Source of the DNA: Adiantum capillus-veneris | Taxonomy: Eukaryota > Streptophyta > Polypodiopsida > Polypodiales > Pteridaceae | DNA length: 64,000 nt | NCBI GenBank assembly: GCA_014529385.2 | Contig: CM043950.1 | Location: forward strand, 74,655,935-74,719,934 | Direction: 5' to 3' | Shown here: positions 43,690 through 54,909 of the stretch, piece after piece | Numbering within the stretch: position 1 is the first letter of the stretch | How the letters are laid out: the number at the start of each line of letters is the position of its first letter | The notes under the pieces: model-generated | Database searches by the model: none | What the model was told of the DNA's origin: nothing | Seen by the model: only the letters and a program-made list of their open reading frames with translations | Program-made: the position numbers and the translations under genes

Positions 43690-44165
43690 GGTGTCTCTTT
43701 CAACATTTGCAATTGCTTTTTGGTATGCTTCGTTTGTGGAGATTTTGGTATAATTGGACCACACGGAATGGCTTTATTTTTTATGATGCAAGTGGTCTTC
43801 CATGGCATGTGTTGAAGTTGAGAGGTATTTCTTTGCTTTCCACTATTTGGGTCATTTTCTATGGCAAATGCAACGGTCTGGAACTATGACGGGTTCTCTA
43901 TCGTGGCCAATCGTATTGCCTACTCCATTGTTGTGTATAAGAACATAATAGAAAACGAGATGCCAACATCCTTGGGTACTATTTACAGCATCAAAGTCTC
44001 AGTGTTACATCCCCAAGCATCAAGGTGGGTGTCTGAACTATGTACGGCCAAGTGTGAATATAGCCCTATGGTTAGGGCAGCTAAGGAGTTCACAAAGAGG
44101 ACCCGAGGCTCATTTTTCAGCTACTTTGTATGGACTCTAGGCCTTGAAAACTCTACCCACACCCC
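43690..44165 (+). pseudogene. Unidentified coding-like fragment
   Basis: 43707-43889 and 43861-44160 read in two frames as LRLWRFWYNWTTRNGFIFYD, ANATVWNYDGFSIVANRIAY, then SVLHPQASRWVSELCTAKCE and MVRAAKEFTKRTRGSFFSYF. The low stop density and composition suggest former protein. It ends where the receptor-kinase LRR sequence begins. The family is not recognised. Confidence 0.35.
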
Positions 44166-44194
44166 CGTATTGGTGTGGGCTTCGTGGTATGGGA

Positions 44195-44688
44195 CCTCTC
44201 TCCATCAACAATTTCTTAGGTACCATTCCTTCGTCCCTCCAATACCTCAACTTGGCAAGCAACAAGCTCTCCAGGAGCTTCCCATCATAAATTGTCACCC
44301 ATTTCCACAACTTGGAGAGCTTGCTTCTCACCTTCAATGCCTTCACAGGACGACTCCTTGAAATGGACATCACCAACTTGAACACTGTGAAGGTGCTTGG
44401 ACAAGGCTCCAACAAGCTGAGTGGCTCTATTGCATCACAATTATGCTCTCCATCCTTTGCCTTGGATAAGTTGATGCTCTCCAATGCTCAAGTGTATACG
44501 AGATATTCCAATAGCCCCTGCTAATCACAGACGCTAGACCTTAGCTTCAATCATCTGCATGACGAGACACCTCCTGAGGTCAGTGTATGTTGAACCTGGA
44601 GACCTAATCAATGTGGTACAATGAGTTTATGGGAGAGGTTCCAAAAGAGAGAGGGTTGTTGTCCAAGCTAAGAGTTCTCATTCTAAAT
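44195..44688 (+). pseudogene. BRI1-like receptor kinase pseudogene, LRR part 1
   Basis: Leucine-rich repeats are readable across frames: LSINNFLGTIPSSLQYLNLA, NLESLLLTFNAFTG, VLGQGSNKLSGSI and TLDLSFNHL, ending in SKLRVLILN at the copia insertion. These are plant extracellular LRRs with the consensus LxxLxLxxNxLxGxIP. Together with the following parts they form a receptor-like kinase of the brassinosteroid-receptor family, a plasma-membrane hormone or peptide receptor. Frameshifts and stops make it a pseudogene. The N-terminus is not seen. Confidence 0.75.
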
Positions 44689-44916
44689 TGTTGGAATTAG
44701 GGTTGCAGAGAAACGCACACAGCTTGGAGAAGACGAAGGAAGCTCAAGGCACACAATAGAGAGTGTGTAACTTAGTGTGCAATGGAAAGATAGATAGCCC
44801 TAGAGTGATGGGCGTATATACAATGGTCGGGGGAAAAAAACCTCCTAAAGGGGGGAAAAATGCCCCGGCGGTCCTAGGGTGTTCACACACATCACTACCA
44901 CATGTATATGGTAACA
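44689..44916 (-). repeat. 3' LTR of the - strand copia element
   Basis: This short LTR, read on the - strand, starts TGTTACCATATACATG and ends CTAATTCCAACA. It pairs with 49614-49836. It contains a run of C on the - strand opposite GGGGGGAAAAATG. Confidence 0.92.
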
Positions 44917-45350
44917 AATCCCCCCTGGAGTGATGTGGTGAACAAGAGCTAGCACATGAGTAAGGGGAAGTGCCATGCCCTGAGGACATGATCAGTCCAC
45001 AAAGGGGAGTAAGCCCAAACCTTTGCGGAAAGCTTCAAGCTTCTCACGAGACAATGCCTTTGTGAAAATATCTGCAAGGTTGTCCTGTGTTGGCACATAA
45101 GCCAAGCTGTGATCTCTCCTACTGAGAGCCTCTCCCTGACATAGTGGTAATGCACCTCCATGTGCTTTGTGCGAGCATGAAAAACTGGGTTCCTCGCAAC
45201 TACCAATGTTCTCTGACTGTCATTATAGATAGGGTTGGCAGTATCCTGTCCAACACCCAAATCATCCATAAGGCCTCTGAGCCATACACACTCAACCGTA
45301 GCTATGAAGACTGTCCTGTACTCAGCCTCACAACTCAAAGTGGCCATAGT
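44917..45350 (-). pseudogene. Copia RNase H and C-terminus (- strand element)
   Basis: The frame 45347-44949 begins MATLSCEAEYRTVFIATVEC, the conserved RNase H segment with the SxxEAEY motif, and continues with ARNPVFHARTKHMEVHYHYV and REKLS-like sequence that ends copia polyproteins. Later residues are in shifted frames. Confidence 0.85.
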
Positions 45351-45353
45351 AGG

Positions 45354-46680
45354 TTACTTCTTGATCAACCATGATATACATGAACTGCCAAGCATGAAAC
45401 AAAAACCACTTGTGGACACTCGCGTGTCAAAACAACCAGTCCAATCTGAGTCCAAAAAAGCATGTAAGTCTGGCGGCAATGATCCCCCCTTGGGATAAAA
45501 CAAGCCAAGATGTACAGTGCCACTAAGGTAGCGGAAAATCCTCTTGACAGCGTGCGAATGCTTAGACCCTGGGCTATGCATAAATCTATTGAACTGTGAG
45601 ACTGCAAATTGAATATCTAGCCTCGTGCTACATACATAAATGAGGCAACCAACAGTAGTTTGATAAAGAGTGACATCAGCAGGATCGCCAGCATCATGTA
45701 GACTCAACTTCAAACCTGTTTCCATGGGAGTGTCAATAGGTTTGCAATCTTCAAGTCCAAACTTACATAGCAATGTCGCTATGTAACTTTCTTGACACAA
45801 GGCAATACCACCATCACACTACTTAAACTGTATACCCAAGTAATGATGCAACAGCCCCAAATCTTTCATCTTGAAAGTAGCATGCAAATCAGCCTGAATT
45901 CAGCAATATGGCTCTCATTTGGTCCAGTGATCAGAAAATCATCTACATAAAGACCACAATGAGAAGTACATCACCCTCTTGCTCTACATACAATGTGCTT
46001 TCAGTTGTACTGTTACGAAAGCCTCGCTTGACCAAATGAGTGTCATCTTTCACATACCAAGCACGAGGAGATTGCTTCAACCCATACAAAGCCTTCTTAC
46101 ATTTTCACACTTTGTCCTCTTGTCCTTTTATGACAAAACCGTGAGGCTGCGTTACATAAACTTCCTCAAATATGTCACCATTCAAGAAAGCAGTAACAAT
46201 GTCTGATTGATGTACATCCCAACCAAAATGAGCTGCCAATGCACATAGAAAACGCACAGTAGTCATATGACAAGTGGGAGCAAAATTTTCTTCATAATCT
46301 ATGCCTTTGCTATGCATAACCCTTTGCAACAAGTCAAGCCTTATGGTGATCGATCTCACCATCCGGCTTGTGTTTCAGCTTGTAAACCCATTTCATACCA
46401 ATGGCCTTTTTGCCAGGAGGCAAATCAAATAAAGTCCATGTGTCATTTTCTATAAGTGCATCATATTCTGATTGCATGGCAACCATCCAATTTTTTGAAT
46501 TCTGTGCTTCATCAAAAGATAGAGGCTCCTCAACATCATGTAAGCTAGACACAGCCAAAGCATAACAACCTGATGCATAAGATGCATGGTCAGAGCCTGA
46601 ACGAGTACGACTAGACAAAGGTGCATCCAATTTAGTGTCACGCAAGTGTGCACGAGCCATTTTGGCATACCTCTAGCCTG
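45354..46680 (-). pseudogene. Copia reverse transcriptase (- strand element)
   Basis: NWMVAMQSEYDALIENDTWT (about 46565-46510), GMKWVYKLKHKPDGEI (46390-46340), DYEENFAPTCHMTTVRFLCA (about 46300-46240), SDIVTAFLNGDIFEEVYV, then ALYGLKQSPRAWY in shifted frame and 45800-45354 with CKPIDTPMETGLKLS, GCLIYVCSTRLDI and HLGLFYPKG are the blocks of copia RT. The catalytic YVDD region near 45950 is damaged. Stops and frameshifts are frequent. Confidence 0.9.
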
Positions 46681-46847
46681 CTCATTTTCAGTCCTTTCCT
46701 CATCAAGTACATCATGTACATGTGCATCAGCAATAGGCTGATCTGTAACATTTGCAGAAACCCCCGTAGGCTGTACATTTGCCTCATTGGAACTTACATC
46801 GTATTTCCACCATTGAAAAGAGGCAACAAAGTGTCATAAATGTCCTG

Positions 46848-47660
46848 TTAGCTTACATTACTGTCTCTAGTACATGACAGCAAGGGCTGAACAGAATCTT
46901 CCACAAACACTACATCCCGTGAAACCTGAATACATTTTGTTTGCGGATGATACAACCTGTAACCTTTGCTTTCAACACTATAACCAACAAAAATACATTT
47001 GACAGCCTTATCATCTAATTTTCTGAGCTGTGTTTGTGGCACCAAAGCATATGCCAAACAACCAAAAACACGCATGTGCTCAATAGAAGGCTTTCTATCA
47101 TACCATGCTTCATATGGAGTAATAGACTGCAAAGCTTTTGTAGGAAACTTGTTTAGTACATAAGTGGCACATATGATGGACTCAAGCCAAAAAGAATACG
47201 GAAAATCTTGACTTTTGACCATACATCGTGCCATTTATGGACCCGTTTTTCCTCTCAGCAACACCATTTTGCTGAGGTGTATAAGGCACTGTACATTGTT
47301 GTTTTATCCCACGACTACCCAGAAATGCATTGAATTCATGAGACATATACTCCCCCTCTTGATCGCAACGGAGGGTGCCCATAGTATATTTAGAGACATT
47401 TTCAGCCATAGCCAGAAATTATTTGAAGCACATAAAAACTTCAGAATTTGCTTTAAGCACAAATACCCATGCATGCCTGGAGTAATCATCAATGAAAGTC
47501 ACAAAGTACAGGTAATTGCCCAAGGACGGAGTTTGCATGGGTCTACAAACATCACTATGCACAAGGTGCAACCTGCATGTGTCCCTAACTGAACCATCCT
47601 TTGGAAACTTAGAACGCTATATTTTACCCAAAATACAGTCTTCACAAACATGTTTGAGAG
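46848..47660 (-). pseudogene. Copia integrase (- strand element)
   Basis: CDQEGEYMSHEFNAFLGSRG (about 47370-47310) and VPYTPQQNGVAERKNGSING (about 47285-47230) carry the second aspartate region and the catalytic glutamate. The frame 47234-46848 continues with PYSFWLESIICATYVLNKFP, YEAWYDRKPSIEHMRVFGCL and KCIFVGYSVESKGYRLYHPQ. The first catalytic part near 47500-47600 is shifted and broken. Confidence 0.88.
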
Positions 47661-47726
47661 ATGCTTCAAGAGGCGGAAAAGAAGCAACCATATCAGATTT
47701 CTGCAAACGTAGCAAACTGGCAAAAT

Positions 47727-48185
47727 TTAGATGAACAAAACGTGCATGTCAAAGTTTTGCATCTGAAATAGCCCTTGAATTTGCAACTGCATTTGAAAAA
47801 TTTTTTCCACACTTGTCATACAAAGTGAGCTTATACAGCCCACGCACAAAAGGCCAAATGCAACAATTTCATCACCAAAGCTGAGATTATGAACTGTACA
47901 TTTGTTATCTACAAATTTGACTACAAGTCCAAGTCTAGCAAGTGTGGATACAAACAAGATATTCTTCTTGATCCCAAGTACATAAAGTTCATCAACAAGT
48001 GTGAAGGAACTGCCATTTGCAGCAATAATCACAATCTTTCCAACTCCTTGAACCGGATAAGAGGCATTGTTGGCACAAGTGACTAAATTCCCATGAGGGA
48101 GAGACTCAAGAGAAGTGAACAATTCACGATGTGAGGTAATGTGCTTTGTAGCACCACTATCGAAATACCACACATGTGAATCTAC
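47727..48185 (-). pseudogene. Copia protease and pre-integrase region (- strand element)
   Basis: The frame 48173-47727 starts with MWYFDSGATKHITSHRELF, the copia protease active site DSGA, and runs into the gag-pre-integrase segment (SFTLVDELYVLGIKKNILFV). The frame is open for 148 codons, then stops. Confidence 0.9.
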
Positions 48186-48339
48186 AGCAAAGCATGCATC
48201 ATGGAAAATAGGATTGTAAGTGCACTCTGCACTAAAAGTCCATTCTCCATCAACATCAGCAACACAGTCTCCTTTTATAGAAGACTCACAATGACTGCAT
48301 TTGTAGTGGAACCAGCATTTGCAATGGAACCACCCTCTT

Positions 48340-49251
48340 TCTTCTTAGCCTCTTTTTCCTTCATCTTAGGACACTGCTTGATCAAGTGATCTTTAGCTTT
48401 ACAATAATGGCAACGCATCTTCTATTTGCATCACCAAAATTGCCAGACGAAGTGCTGCCAACAGAAGCATTGGGAACAAAAGTTTTGCCACTTAGTCGAA
48501 CCATAAGAAGTGGCTTCATTGCTGTTACCACCCTTTCTTTGAGAAGCAATGAAAGCCTTTTCAACTGCACACTGTCTAGTCCTTTTTTTTTTGGAAAGTG
48601 ACTCTTGTAACAGCAATGTGCATAATGCATCAAACTTGACAACTTCTCGATTTCCTTGGGTCATAAGTCTCCAAGTACTAGCAAAAGTCTGGTAAGAATC
48701 TTGTAAGGCATCAAGAACAGTCTGCACAAGGGAATTGTTTGAAATGACTTTACCTACAGAAATAAGTTGCTCATTGATATCCTTGACAGTAGCAAGGAAA
48801 GTGTCCATATCATCTTCCTCATGCATAATCTTTGACTCCAGCTCTTTACGCAGCAAAGCAATTCTAGCCTCATTGCAACTTGCATAAAGACCAACCAATA
48901 TATCCCAAGCCTGTTTTGCAGATTTTGTTGAACGGATGTGAAGAACAATGGTGCACGTCACAGACAACGCAATCAATGCATGAGCCTCCGCATCCTTAAC
49001 ATCCCAATGAGCTTTTTCTGGCGTAGGCAAAACAACTCTAATAGCAGCAATTCTTGCAACAAGACCTGCAACATCCTCAACATCACCTACATCCTCAAAA
49101 CCAGGACGTACATCAATGCCCTGCACAATATTCGAGACGCCCTTTGACACAAGAACATGTTGCATCATATAAGCCAGATAGGGTAATTGTCCCCATCCAA
49201 CCTGTTCTCAGCAACAAACATCTTGAAGACATCTATGTTGTTGTCAGCCAT
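48340..49251 (-). pseudogene. Copia gag with zinc knuckle (- strand element)
   Basis: It starts at ATG 49251 (MADNNIDVFKMFVAENRLDG), with a one-base frameshift near 49170 into the frame 49168-48431. That frame carries the gag core (HIRSTKSAKQAWDILVGLYA, ARIALLRKELESKIMHEEDD, ISNNSLVQTVLDAL). After another frame change the knuckle CHYCKAKDHLIKQC lies near 48415-48372, followed by a K- and E-rich stretch. The 5' UTR lies between 49252 and the primer site. Confidence 0.88.
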
Positions 49252-49598
49252 GGTAAATGCTGCACCTGATGTCAAAACTGCCCAAAAATAGAAGAAAAAG
49301 AGCGAGAACAACACATGCTATATAGCACAAACCGTAGAAGACCGTAAGGCACCTGTTACGCAAAAAATGGCACTGACAAAAATTCTGCACAAAATGATGA
49401 AATTACCTATGCAGACTTGCCTATAGTAGAAATAGAGACTGAAATGAGCCTGAATAAAAAAACTGAGCAAACTAAGCTCTACGAGCTTACCCGAAATATT
49501 TATAGACTTGGGATTGCTCGCCAAACCTCACTGTAATCGGAGAAAGTGAGCAGGCGTATGCTTGAGCAGTTGGCAACTAAGCCCGGGAGGACGTAACC

Positions 49599-49610
49599 TA
49601 CTCTGATACC
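49599..49610 (-). promoter_or_regulatory. Primer binding site of the - strand copia element
   Basis: On the - strand TGGTATCAGAGT follows the 5' LTR (ends at 49614) after three bases. It is complementary to the 3' end of initiator tRNA-Met, the usual copia primer. Confidence 0.9.
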
Positions 49611-49613
49611 AAT

Positions 49614-49836
49614 TGTTGGAATTAGGGTTGCAGAGAAAGGCACACAGCTTGGAGAAGACGAAGGAAGCTTAAGGGACACAATAGAGAGTGTGTTACTTAG
49701 TGTGCAATAGAAAGATAGATAGCCAAGTGATGGACGTATATACAATGCTCGGGGGAAAAAACCTTCTAAAGAGGAAAAAATGCCCCAACGGTCCTAGTGT
49801 GTTCACACACATCACCACCACGTGTATATGGTAACA
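49614..49836 (-). repeat. 5' LTR of the - strand copia element
   Basis: It pairs with 44689-44916, with several substitutions and small indels between them. It is followed on the + strand by TAAAT, the target duplication. Confidence 0.92.
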
Positions 49837-49841
49837 TAAAT

Positions 49842-50620
49842 AAAAACTTCCTTTCTGGTCTGTTATCTGCTGAGGTCTCCAATGGCACTGAAATGCAATG
49901 GCTCCTACTCTCCAAAAACTATCTCACAAATAGCATCTTTGCTTCAAAACATACATCAGTTGACAATGCTAGAAATGGGCAACAACATCCTCTGGGGCCC
50001 TATAACTTCTGAGATTGCAAAGGCCACCAATTTTCTGTGGGTTGATCTCAACAACAATTCCTTGAGTGGCCCCATGCCGTCAAGGATTGGGCTCCGTGTG
50101 AATGAGCCCAAAGATCGCCTCCATGATCAAGTGTTTCCATTCATACAAATTCAGGGCAGTAGGTGTAACTCTAGAAGCTCTCGCCCCAATCCCATTGATG
50201 AATGCATGTGACTCCTCTAGACTCTACACAAGAGACCTCTTAAACAATGATCCAGACTTCAATAGCATATATGTACTGGACCTCTCCTACAATAGATTGG
50301 AGGGCAGCTTACCCAAAGAAATCAGTTATCTCAATACCCTAATGACGTTGAGCCTGGATCACAACTTTCTGGTGGGTGCCATCCCTGCAAGTTTTATGCT
50401 TCTCACAACCATAGGAGTTTTGGAGCTCCCCTATAACAAGCTTGAAGGAAGGCTTTGACCACTTGATAGTTCAGATTGATGTGTCTCTGGCCCAATCAAC
50501 TAGGCAGCTCAGCATTGCTTCTTCAGCAGGTTCTGAACACAACCCAGGTCTATGTGGTGAACCCCTGCCACCTTGTGGCAACATGTCAAAAGATAACAAG
50601 ACATCTGAGAGATGCATATG
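49842..50620 (+). pseudogene. BRI1-like receptor kinase pseudogene, LRR part 2 and juxtamembrane cap
   Basis: After the copia duplication the LRR frame resumes without loss (KNFLSGLLSAEVSNGTEMQW). Further repeats follow: LTMLEMGNNILWGPI, LWVDLNNNSLSGPMP, VLDLSYNRLEGSLPKEISYL and LMTLSLDHNFLVGAIPASF (to 50400). The capping block HNPGLCGEPLPPCGN (about 50533-50580) is characteristic of the BRI1/BRL/PSKR group, where it precedes the transmembrane helix. Frameshifts occur near 50090, 50450 and later. Confidence 0.85.
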
Positions 50621-50799
50621 CATTGATCATAATCAATTTATTGTGCTTCCATGAGCCAAGGCCCAACATGCTTATGGGAATGGTGATAGATCTTGCACTA
50701 GTGTGTATGTCATGTAGAGGGCTAAGAAGGGACGACTAGATATTGATGTGTGCTCAGCAATCTTCATCTGGCACCATGCAATGGAAACAACAACTGGAA

Positions 50800-51125
50800 C
50801 ATAAGAGGGGAGAGGGAGCCCTTTAGCATCAATATGGATACCTTTGAGAGGCCTCTTAGAAGGCTTGATTTTGCACAACTTATATAGGCAACAAGTGATT
50901 TTTGCCGAGAGAGCCTCATTGGCCTAGGATGTTCTGGCAAGATATACAAAGCTGAGTTAAAAGATGGGTGTACGATTGCCATCAAGAAGCTTCTATGATT
51001 CAGCTATCAAAGAGACAGAGTTCACAGCAGAGATGGAGACTCAGGGCAAGACTTAGCATAGAAACATGGCACCCTTATTAGGCTATTGCAAGGTGGGCAA
51101 AGAGAGGTTGTTAGGCTATGCTTAT
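50800..51125 (+). pseudogene. BRI1-like receptor kinase pseudogene, start of kinase domain
   Basis: Across frames: FERPLRRLDFAQLI, ATSDFCRESLIGLGCSGKIY, KAELKDGCTIAIKKLL, then relics of EFTAEMET and APLLGYCKVGKERLL. This is the N-lobe of the BRI1-family kinase. The glycine loop is altered (GLGCSGKIY), while AIKK keeps the catalytic lysine. The rest of the kinase is replaced by copia sequence from about 51125. Stops interrupt each block. Confidence 0.85.
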
Positions 51126-51459
51126 TCTTGAGGAGAAGAACCTTGACACATCTTCTTCTCATGGCAGAAATAATTCTGAACAGGCCTTCTATTCTAACTC
51201 CAACAGAGGTAGAGGTAGAGGTAGAGGTCGTGGTCGAGGCCCAAGGGGTTGCAGGGACCAATTTCAAGAAGGTCAATCAAATCAAAACAATACAGGTGGT
51301 AGGGGAAACCAGTCTCAAGGCAGGGGCAGTCAAAGAGGTCGTGGTGCAGGATCAAGCAGGCAGCAACATACTCCAAATAGCAGAGAATGTTGGACTTGTG
51401 GTGAAAGAGGTCACATGTCACGTGACTGTCCAAAGGGAAAAGCAAGTGGAAAGAGATAA
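51125..51459 (+). pseudogene. Copia gag C-terminus, + strand element
   Basis: EEKNLDTSSSHGRNN, a long RG repeat (NRGRGRGRGRGRG) and a CCHC knuckle CWTCGERGHMSRDC (51388-51430). RG repeats and the knuckle bind RNA. The capsid part is absent. Confidence 0.85.
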
Positions 51460-51539
51460 CAGGGCAACTATGCATCTACTAGGAGAGATGCATATGATAG
51501 CAAAAGCGAGTGCATGTTTGTTATGTAGCATGAAATGAA

Positions 51540-52820
51540 TAGAATGACTGTAGAGAATTCCACCCAAGATGATGTTTGGTATGTGGATTCAGGTACCTCT
51601 AATCACATGACGTCTTGTGGAGAGTGATTTAGAGATATGCGCAAACTAGATGTGTCAGGCTATGTGCAGTCAGGAGATGAAACAACTCACCCCATTGCTC
51701 ATGTAGGGGACATACCTCTAAATACGAAGAGTGGGAAATCAAAGTACTTAGCAGATGTACTTCATGTCCCAAACCTTACAAAGAATCTTGTTTCTGTTGG
51801 ACAAATGGTTGAGCGGGGTTTGCAGGTTCGCTTCAATCCAAATGGCTGTTATGTAGAAGATTTCCAGAATGGCTGTAAGCTAATCACAAAGGGAAAATGT
51901 GTGGGCAGAATGTTTACGCTGAATGTAGACATGCCTGAGATAAAAGCTGCATTATTTGCACAAGACACAAGTGTTGTGGTTGATGTTGACATTTGGCACA
52001 AACGCATTGGCCATGTCAATGAGCAGAGATTGCACAACATGCAATCAATATAGATTGTAAAAGGTTTGCCCAAATTCTAGGTGGATAGTATGCATAAAGT
52101 GTGTGCAGCATGCCAGTTTGGAAAACAGTCAAAGGGCTCATTTCCACATGAGCGCAATGTATGCAAAAATCCACTTGAGGTGGTGCACACAGATGTTTGG
52201 GGTCCAACCGATACTGCAAGTATACATGGTTGCAGGTATTATGTCTCTTTCATTGATGACCATACAAGGAAAGTATGGGTCTACTTCATGCGTAACAAAA
52301 GTGAAGTGTTTGGCCACTTTCAAGACTTCAAAGTCATGATTGAGAAGGAGACAGATATGAAAATCAAGACATTGAGGTCAGATTGAGGGGGAGAGTACTT
52401 ATCCAATGATTTTTCATATTTTCTGCGAATGCATGGTATACGCAGGCAGTTTACATGCAGATATACTCCACAGCAGAATGGGGTCACAGAAAGAAAAAAC
52501 AGGCACATTGCAGAGGTTGCACGTCCATTGATGAATGAGAAGAACATGCCTCATCATTTCTGGGCTGAAGCTGTAAATACAGCTGTGTACATTATGAACA
52601 GGACACCTACAATTGCGGTGCATGATGTAACACCTGAGGAAAATTTTACAGGTACAAAGCCTGATTTGGCACACTTGAAAGTGTTTGGATGCATAGCTTA
52701 CGTGCATGTACCAGATGAGTTGCGTAGGGAATTGGATCCTAAAGGAGAGAAATGTATTCTTGTGGGATATTCCCTTGAACAAAAGGGTTACAGGTGCTAC
52801 AATCCTACCACACGAGAATA
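51540..52820 (+). pseudogene. Copia protease, pre-integrase and integrase, + strand element
   Basis: DDVWYVDSGTSNHMTSCGE (protease active site, about 51570-51625) is followed by a stop. The frame 51637-52053 holds LADVLHVPNLTKNLVSVGQM and IWHKRIGHVNEQRLHNMQSI (pre-integrase, HHCC start). Integrase continues with CAACQFGKQSKGSFP, VVHTDVWGPTD (first D), IKTLRSD then a stop, GGEYLS (second D) and YTPQQNGVTERKNRHI (E), then FGCIAYVHVPDELR and CILVGYSLEQKGYRCYNP (to 52800). Single stops at about 51628, 52051, 52078, 52384 and 52819 interrupt an otherwise well-kept sequence. Confidence 0.9.
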
Positions 52821-53079
52821 ACGAGTGAGCAGAGATGTAGTCTTTGATGAGATGAGCAGCTGGTACAGTAATGCACATGGAACCATTGGGGCTGATGTAA
52901 AAGATGATGTGGTTCTACAAAATGTGAGGCCACAGTCACAGGTTTTGAGTGGACCACAAGAGTCCTCTTCTCGTGGCTCTGTTGAGAAGCCATGGAATGG
53001 TAGACTACGTACGTAGGTTACTCCACCAGCAGGTACAGGGAATGTATCACGAAAAGGAAAGGAAAAGGTTTATGAACCT

Positions 53080-54909
53080 CCCTTTATGGTTGATGCATCA
53101 TCAAGTTTTTCACATGTAGACATGGATTCAGATGGTTATGAACAAAGTCTTGATGAGGAATTTGGAATTCCGGCTATCAGGACACCTGGTGTAAGGAAAG
53201 TACAAAAAGATGCTAGAGGGCAAATGAGTGACCGAGGACCGCACAGATCTAACAGAGTCAGAAATCCAGTTCAGAAATTGACTTATGATGGGTATCTAGT
53301 GCATCACCAAGCCTACATGGCTAAGGTGATATAGGATGTGGAGCCCACATGTTTTGAGGATGCAGTTGGAAATGTGCATTGGGATGATGCAATGAATGAA
53401 GAGATGGATGCATTGGAAGCAAACGACACATGGGAGTTGGTGCCATTGCCAAGTGGCAAGAAAGCTATTGGCTGTAAATGGGTGTATCAAAACCAATCAT
53501 AAGACTGATGGTAACATTGAGCGTCAAAAGGCAAGGCTGGTCGCAAAGGGTTATGCACAGACGTATGGCATAGACTATGAGGAGACCTTTGCTCCAGTGG
53601 CAAAGATGACGACTGTGAGAGCTATCATAGCAGTGGCTGCATCTAGAGGATGGATTATGCATCAAATAGATGTAAAGAATGCCTTCTTGAATGGTGAGTT
53701 GCAAGAGGAAGTTTATATGCATCAGCCACCTAGTTATGTCGATCCCGGCTACCCAGATTATGTATGCAGACTTCTCAAAGCTTTGTATGGTTTGAAGCAG
53801 GGCTCTAGAGCATGGTATGACAGGATTGCCAAGTATCTTGTTAGTATTGGTTTTAGGAGAGCTCATGCTGATCATTCACTCTTGTACGTGAGAGTGATGT
53901 GGGGATTGTGGTCATTACCATATATGTAGATGACCTTATTATTGTGGGTGACAATGCTATGGAGATTGACCATGTGAAGGGTCTTCTCAAACAAGAGTTT
54001 GAAATGAAAGATTTGGGTGAGTTGCGCTACTTTCTTGGCATTGAGGTGATTAGGACTCCAGAGGGTGTATGGTTGTCACAGAGACAGTATGCTTTGGATA
54101 TGTTGTCAAAGTATGGTATGGCTGATTGTAAGCCAATTTCTATTCCCTTGGATGTGAATGAAAAGCTGAGTGCAGAGAAGGGTGACGTTGTTGAGGATGT
54201 CAAGATGTATAGGAAGATTGTGGGTAGTCTAATCTACTTGACTATCACGAGTCCAGACTTGAGCTACACAGTAGGCTTGGAGAGTCAGTTCATGCATCTT
54301 CTGAGGAAGCCACATTTGAATGGAATACTACGCACACTTCGGTATGTGCAAGGTACTCTTGACTACGCATTGTTCTATGCAGCAGATGTGCCATTAGCAT
54401 TGTATGGGTATACAGATGCAGATTGGGCAGGTAGTATTGTTGATAGGAGATCTACGAGTGGCTTCATGTTCTCTTTTGGGAATGTTGCTGTTACTTGGAG
54501 CAGCAAAATGCAGCCTACGATTGCTTTATCAAGCACAAAGGCAGAGTACATAGGTGCAGCAGTTGCTGCGTGCGAGGTAGCTTGGCTACGCACATTACTT
54601 GAGGACTTGGCAGTGCAGGTAGACCAGCAGATTGTCATCCATTGTGACAACCTCAGCAACATGCAGTTGGCTAGGAACCTAATGTTCCTTGCCAGGACCA
54701 AGCACATAGAGGTCCATTACCACTACGTTCGAGAGCGAGTGTTGGCGGGCGACATCGACTTGGTCTACGTCAGCACAAAGGAGAAGATAGCGGATATCTT
54801 TACCAAGGCCCTCGAAGCTGAGAAGCTTCGACGTTTTCGGACTATGCTTGGACTCTGCGACATGCAGAGCTCGAGGGGGAGTGTTGAGATGTCGAGCTCT
54901 ACATATTGA
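53080..54909 (+). pseudogene. Copia reverse transcriptase and RNase H, + strand element
   Basis: [20 protein letters not shown]-like sequence (about 53395-53455), KARLVAKGYAQTYGIDYEET, FAPVAKMTTVRAIIAVAASR, DVKNAFLNGELQEEVYMHQP and LYGLKQGSRAWYD precede a frameshift near 53900. The open frame 53899-54909 (336 codons) has the catalytic IYVDDLIIVGD, GELRYFLGIEV, the RNase H blocks YGYTDADWAGSIVDRRSTSG and SSTKAEYIGAAVAACEVAWL, and the end HYVRERVLAGDIDLVYVSTK. The active-site residues are intact. Frameshifts near 53500 and 53900 and a stop at 53332 disable it. Confidence 0.93.
54868..54881 (+). promoter_or_regulatory. Polypurine tract of the + strand copia element
   Basis: AGCTCGAGGGGGAG directly precedes the LTR start TGTTGAGATG. 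Confidence 0.75.

Larger units (their letters stand above)
44689..49836 (-). mobile_element. Complete but decayed copia element, inserted in the LRR gene
   Basis: The LTRs are 44689-44916 (228 bases) and 49614-49836 (223 bases), both bounded by TG...CA. The 5-base duplication TAAAT flanks the element (44684-44688 and 49837-49841). On the - strand the primer site TGGTATCAGAGT lies three bases inside the 5' LTR (about 49599-49610), and the polypurine tract CCAGGGGGGATT precedes the 3' LTR (about 44917-44930). The order gag, protease, integrase, RT, RNase H is that of copia. Coding is broken throughout, and the LTRs differ at many sites, so it is old. Confidence 0.95.
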
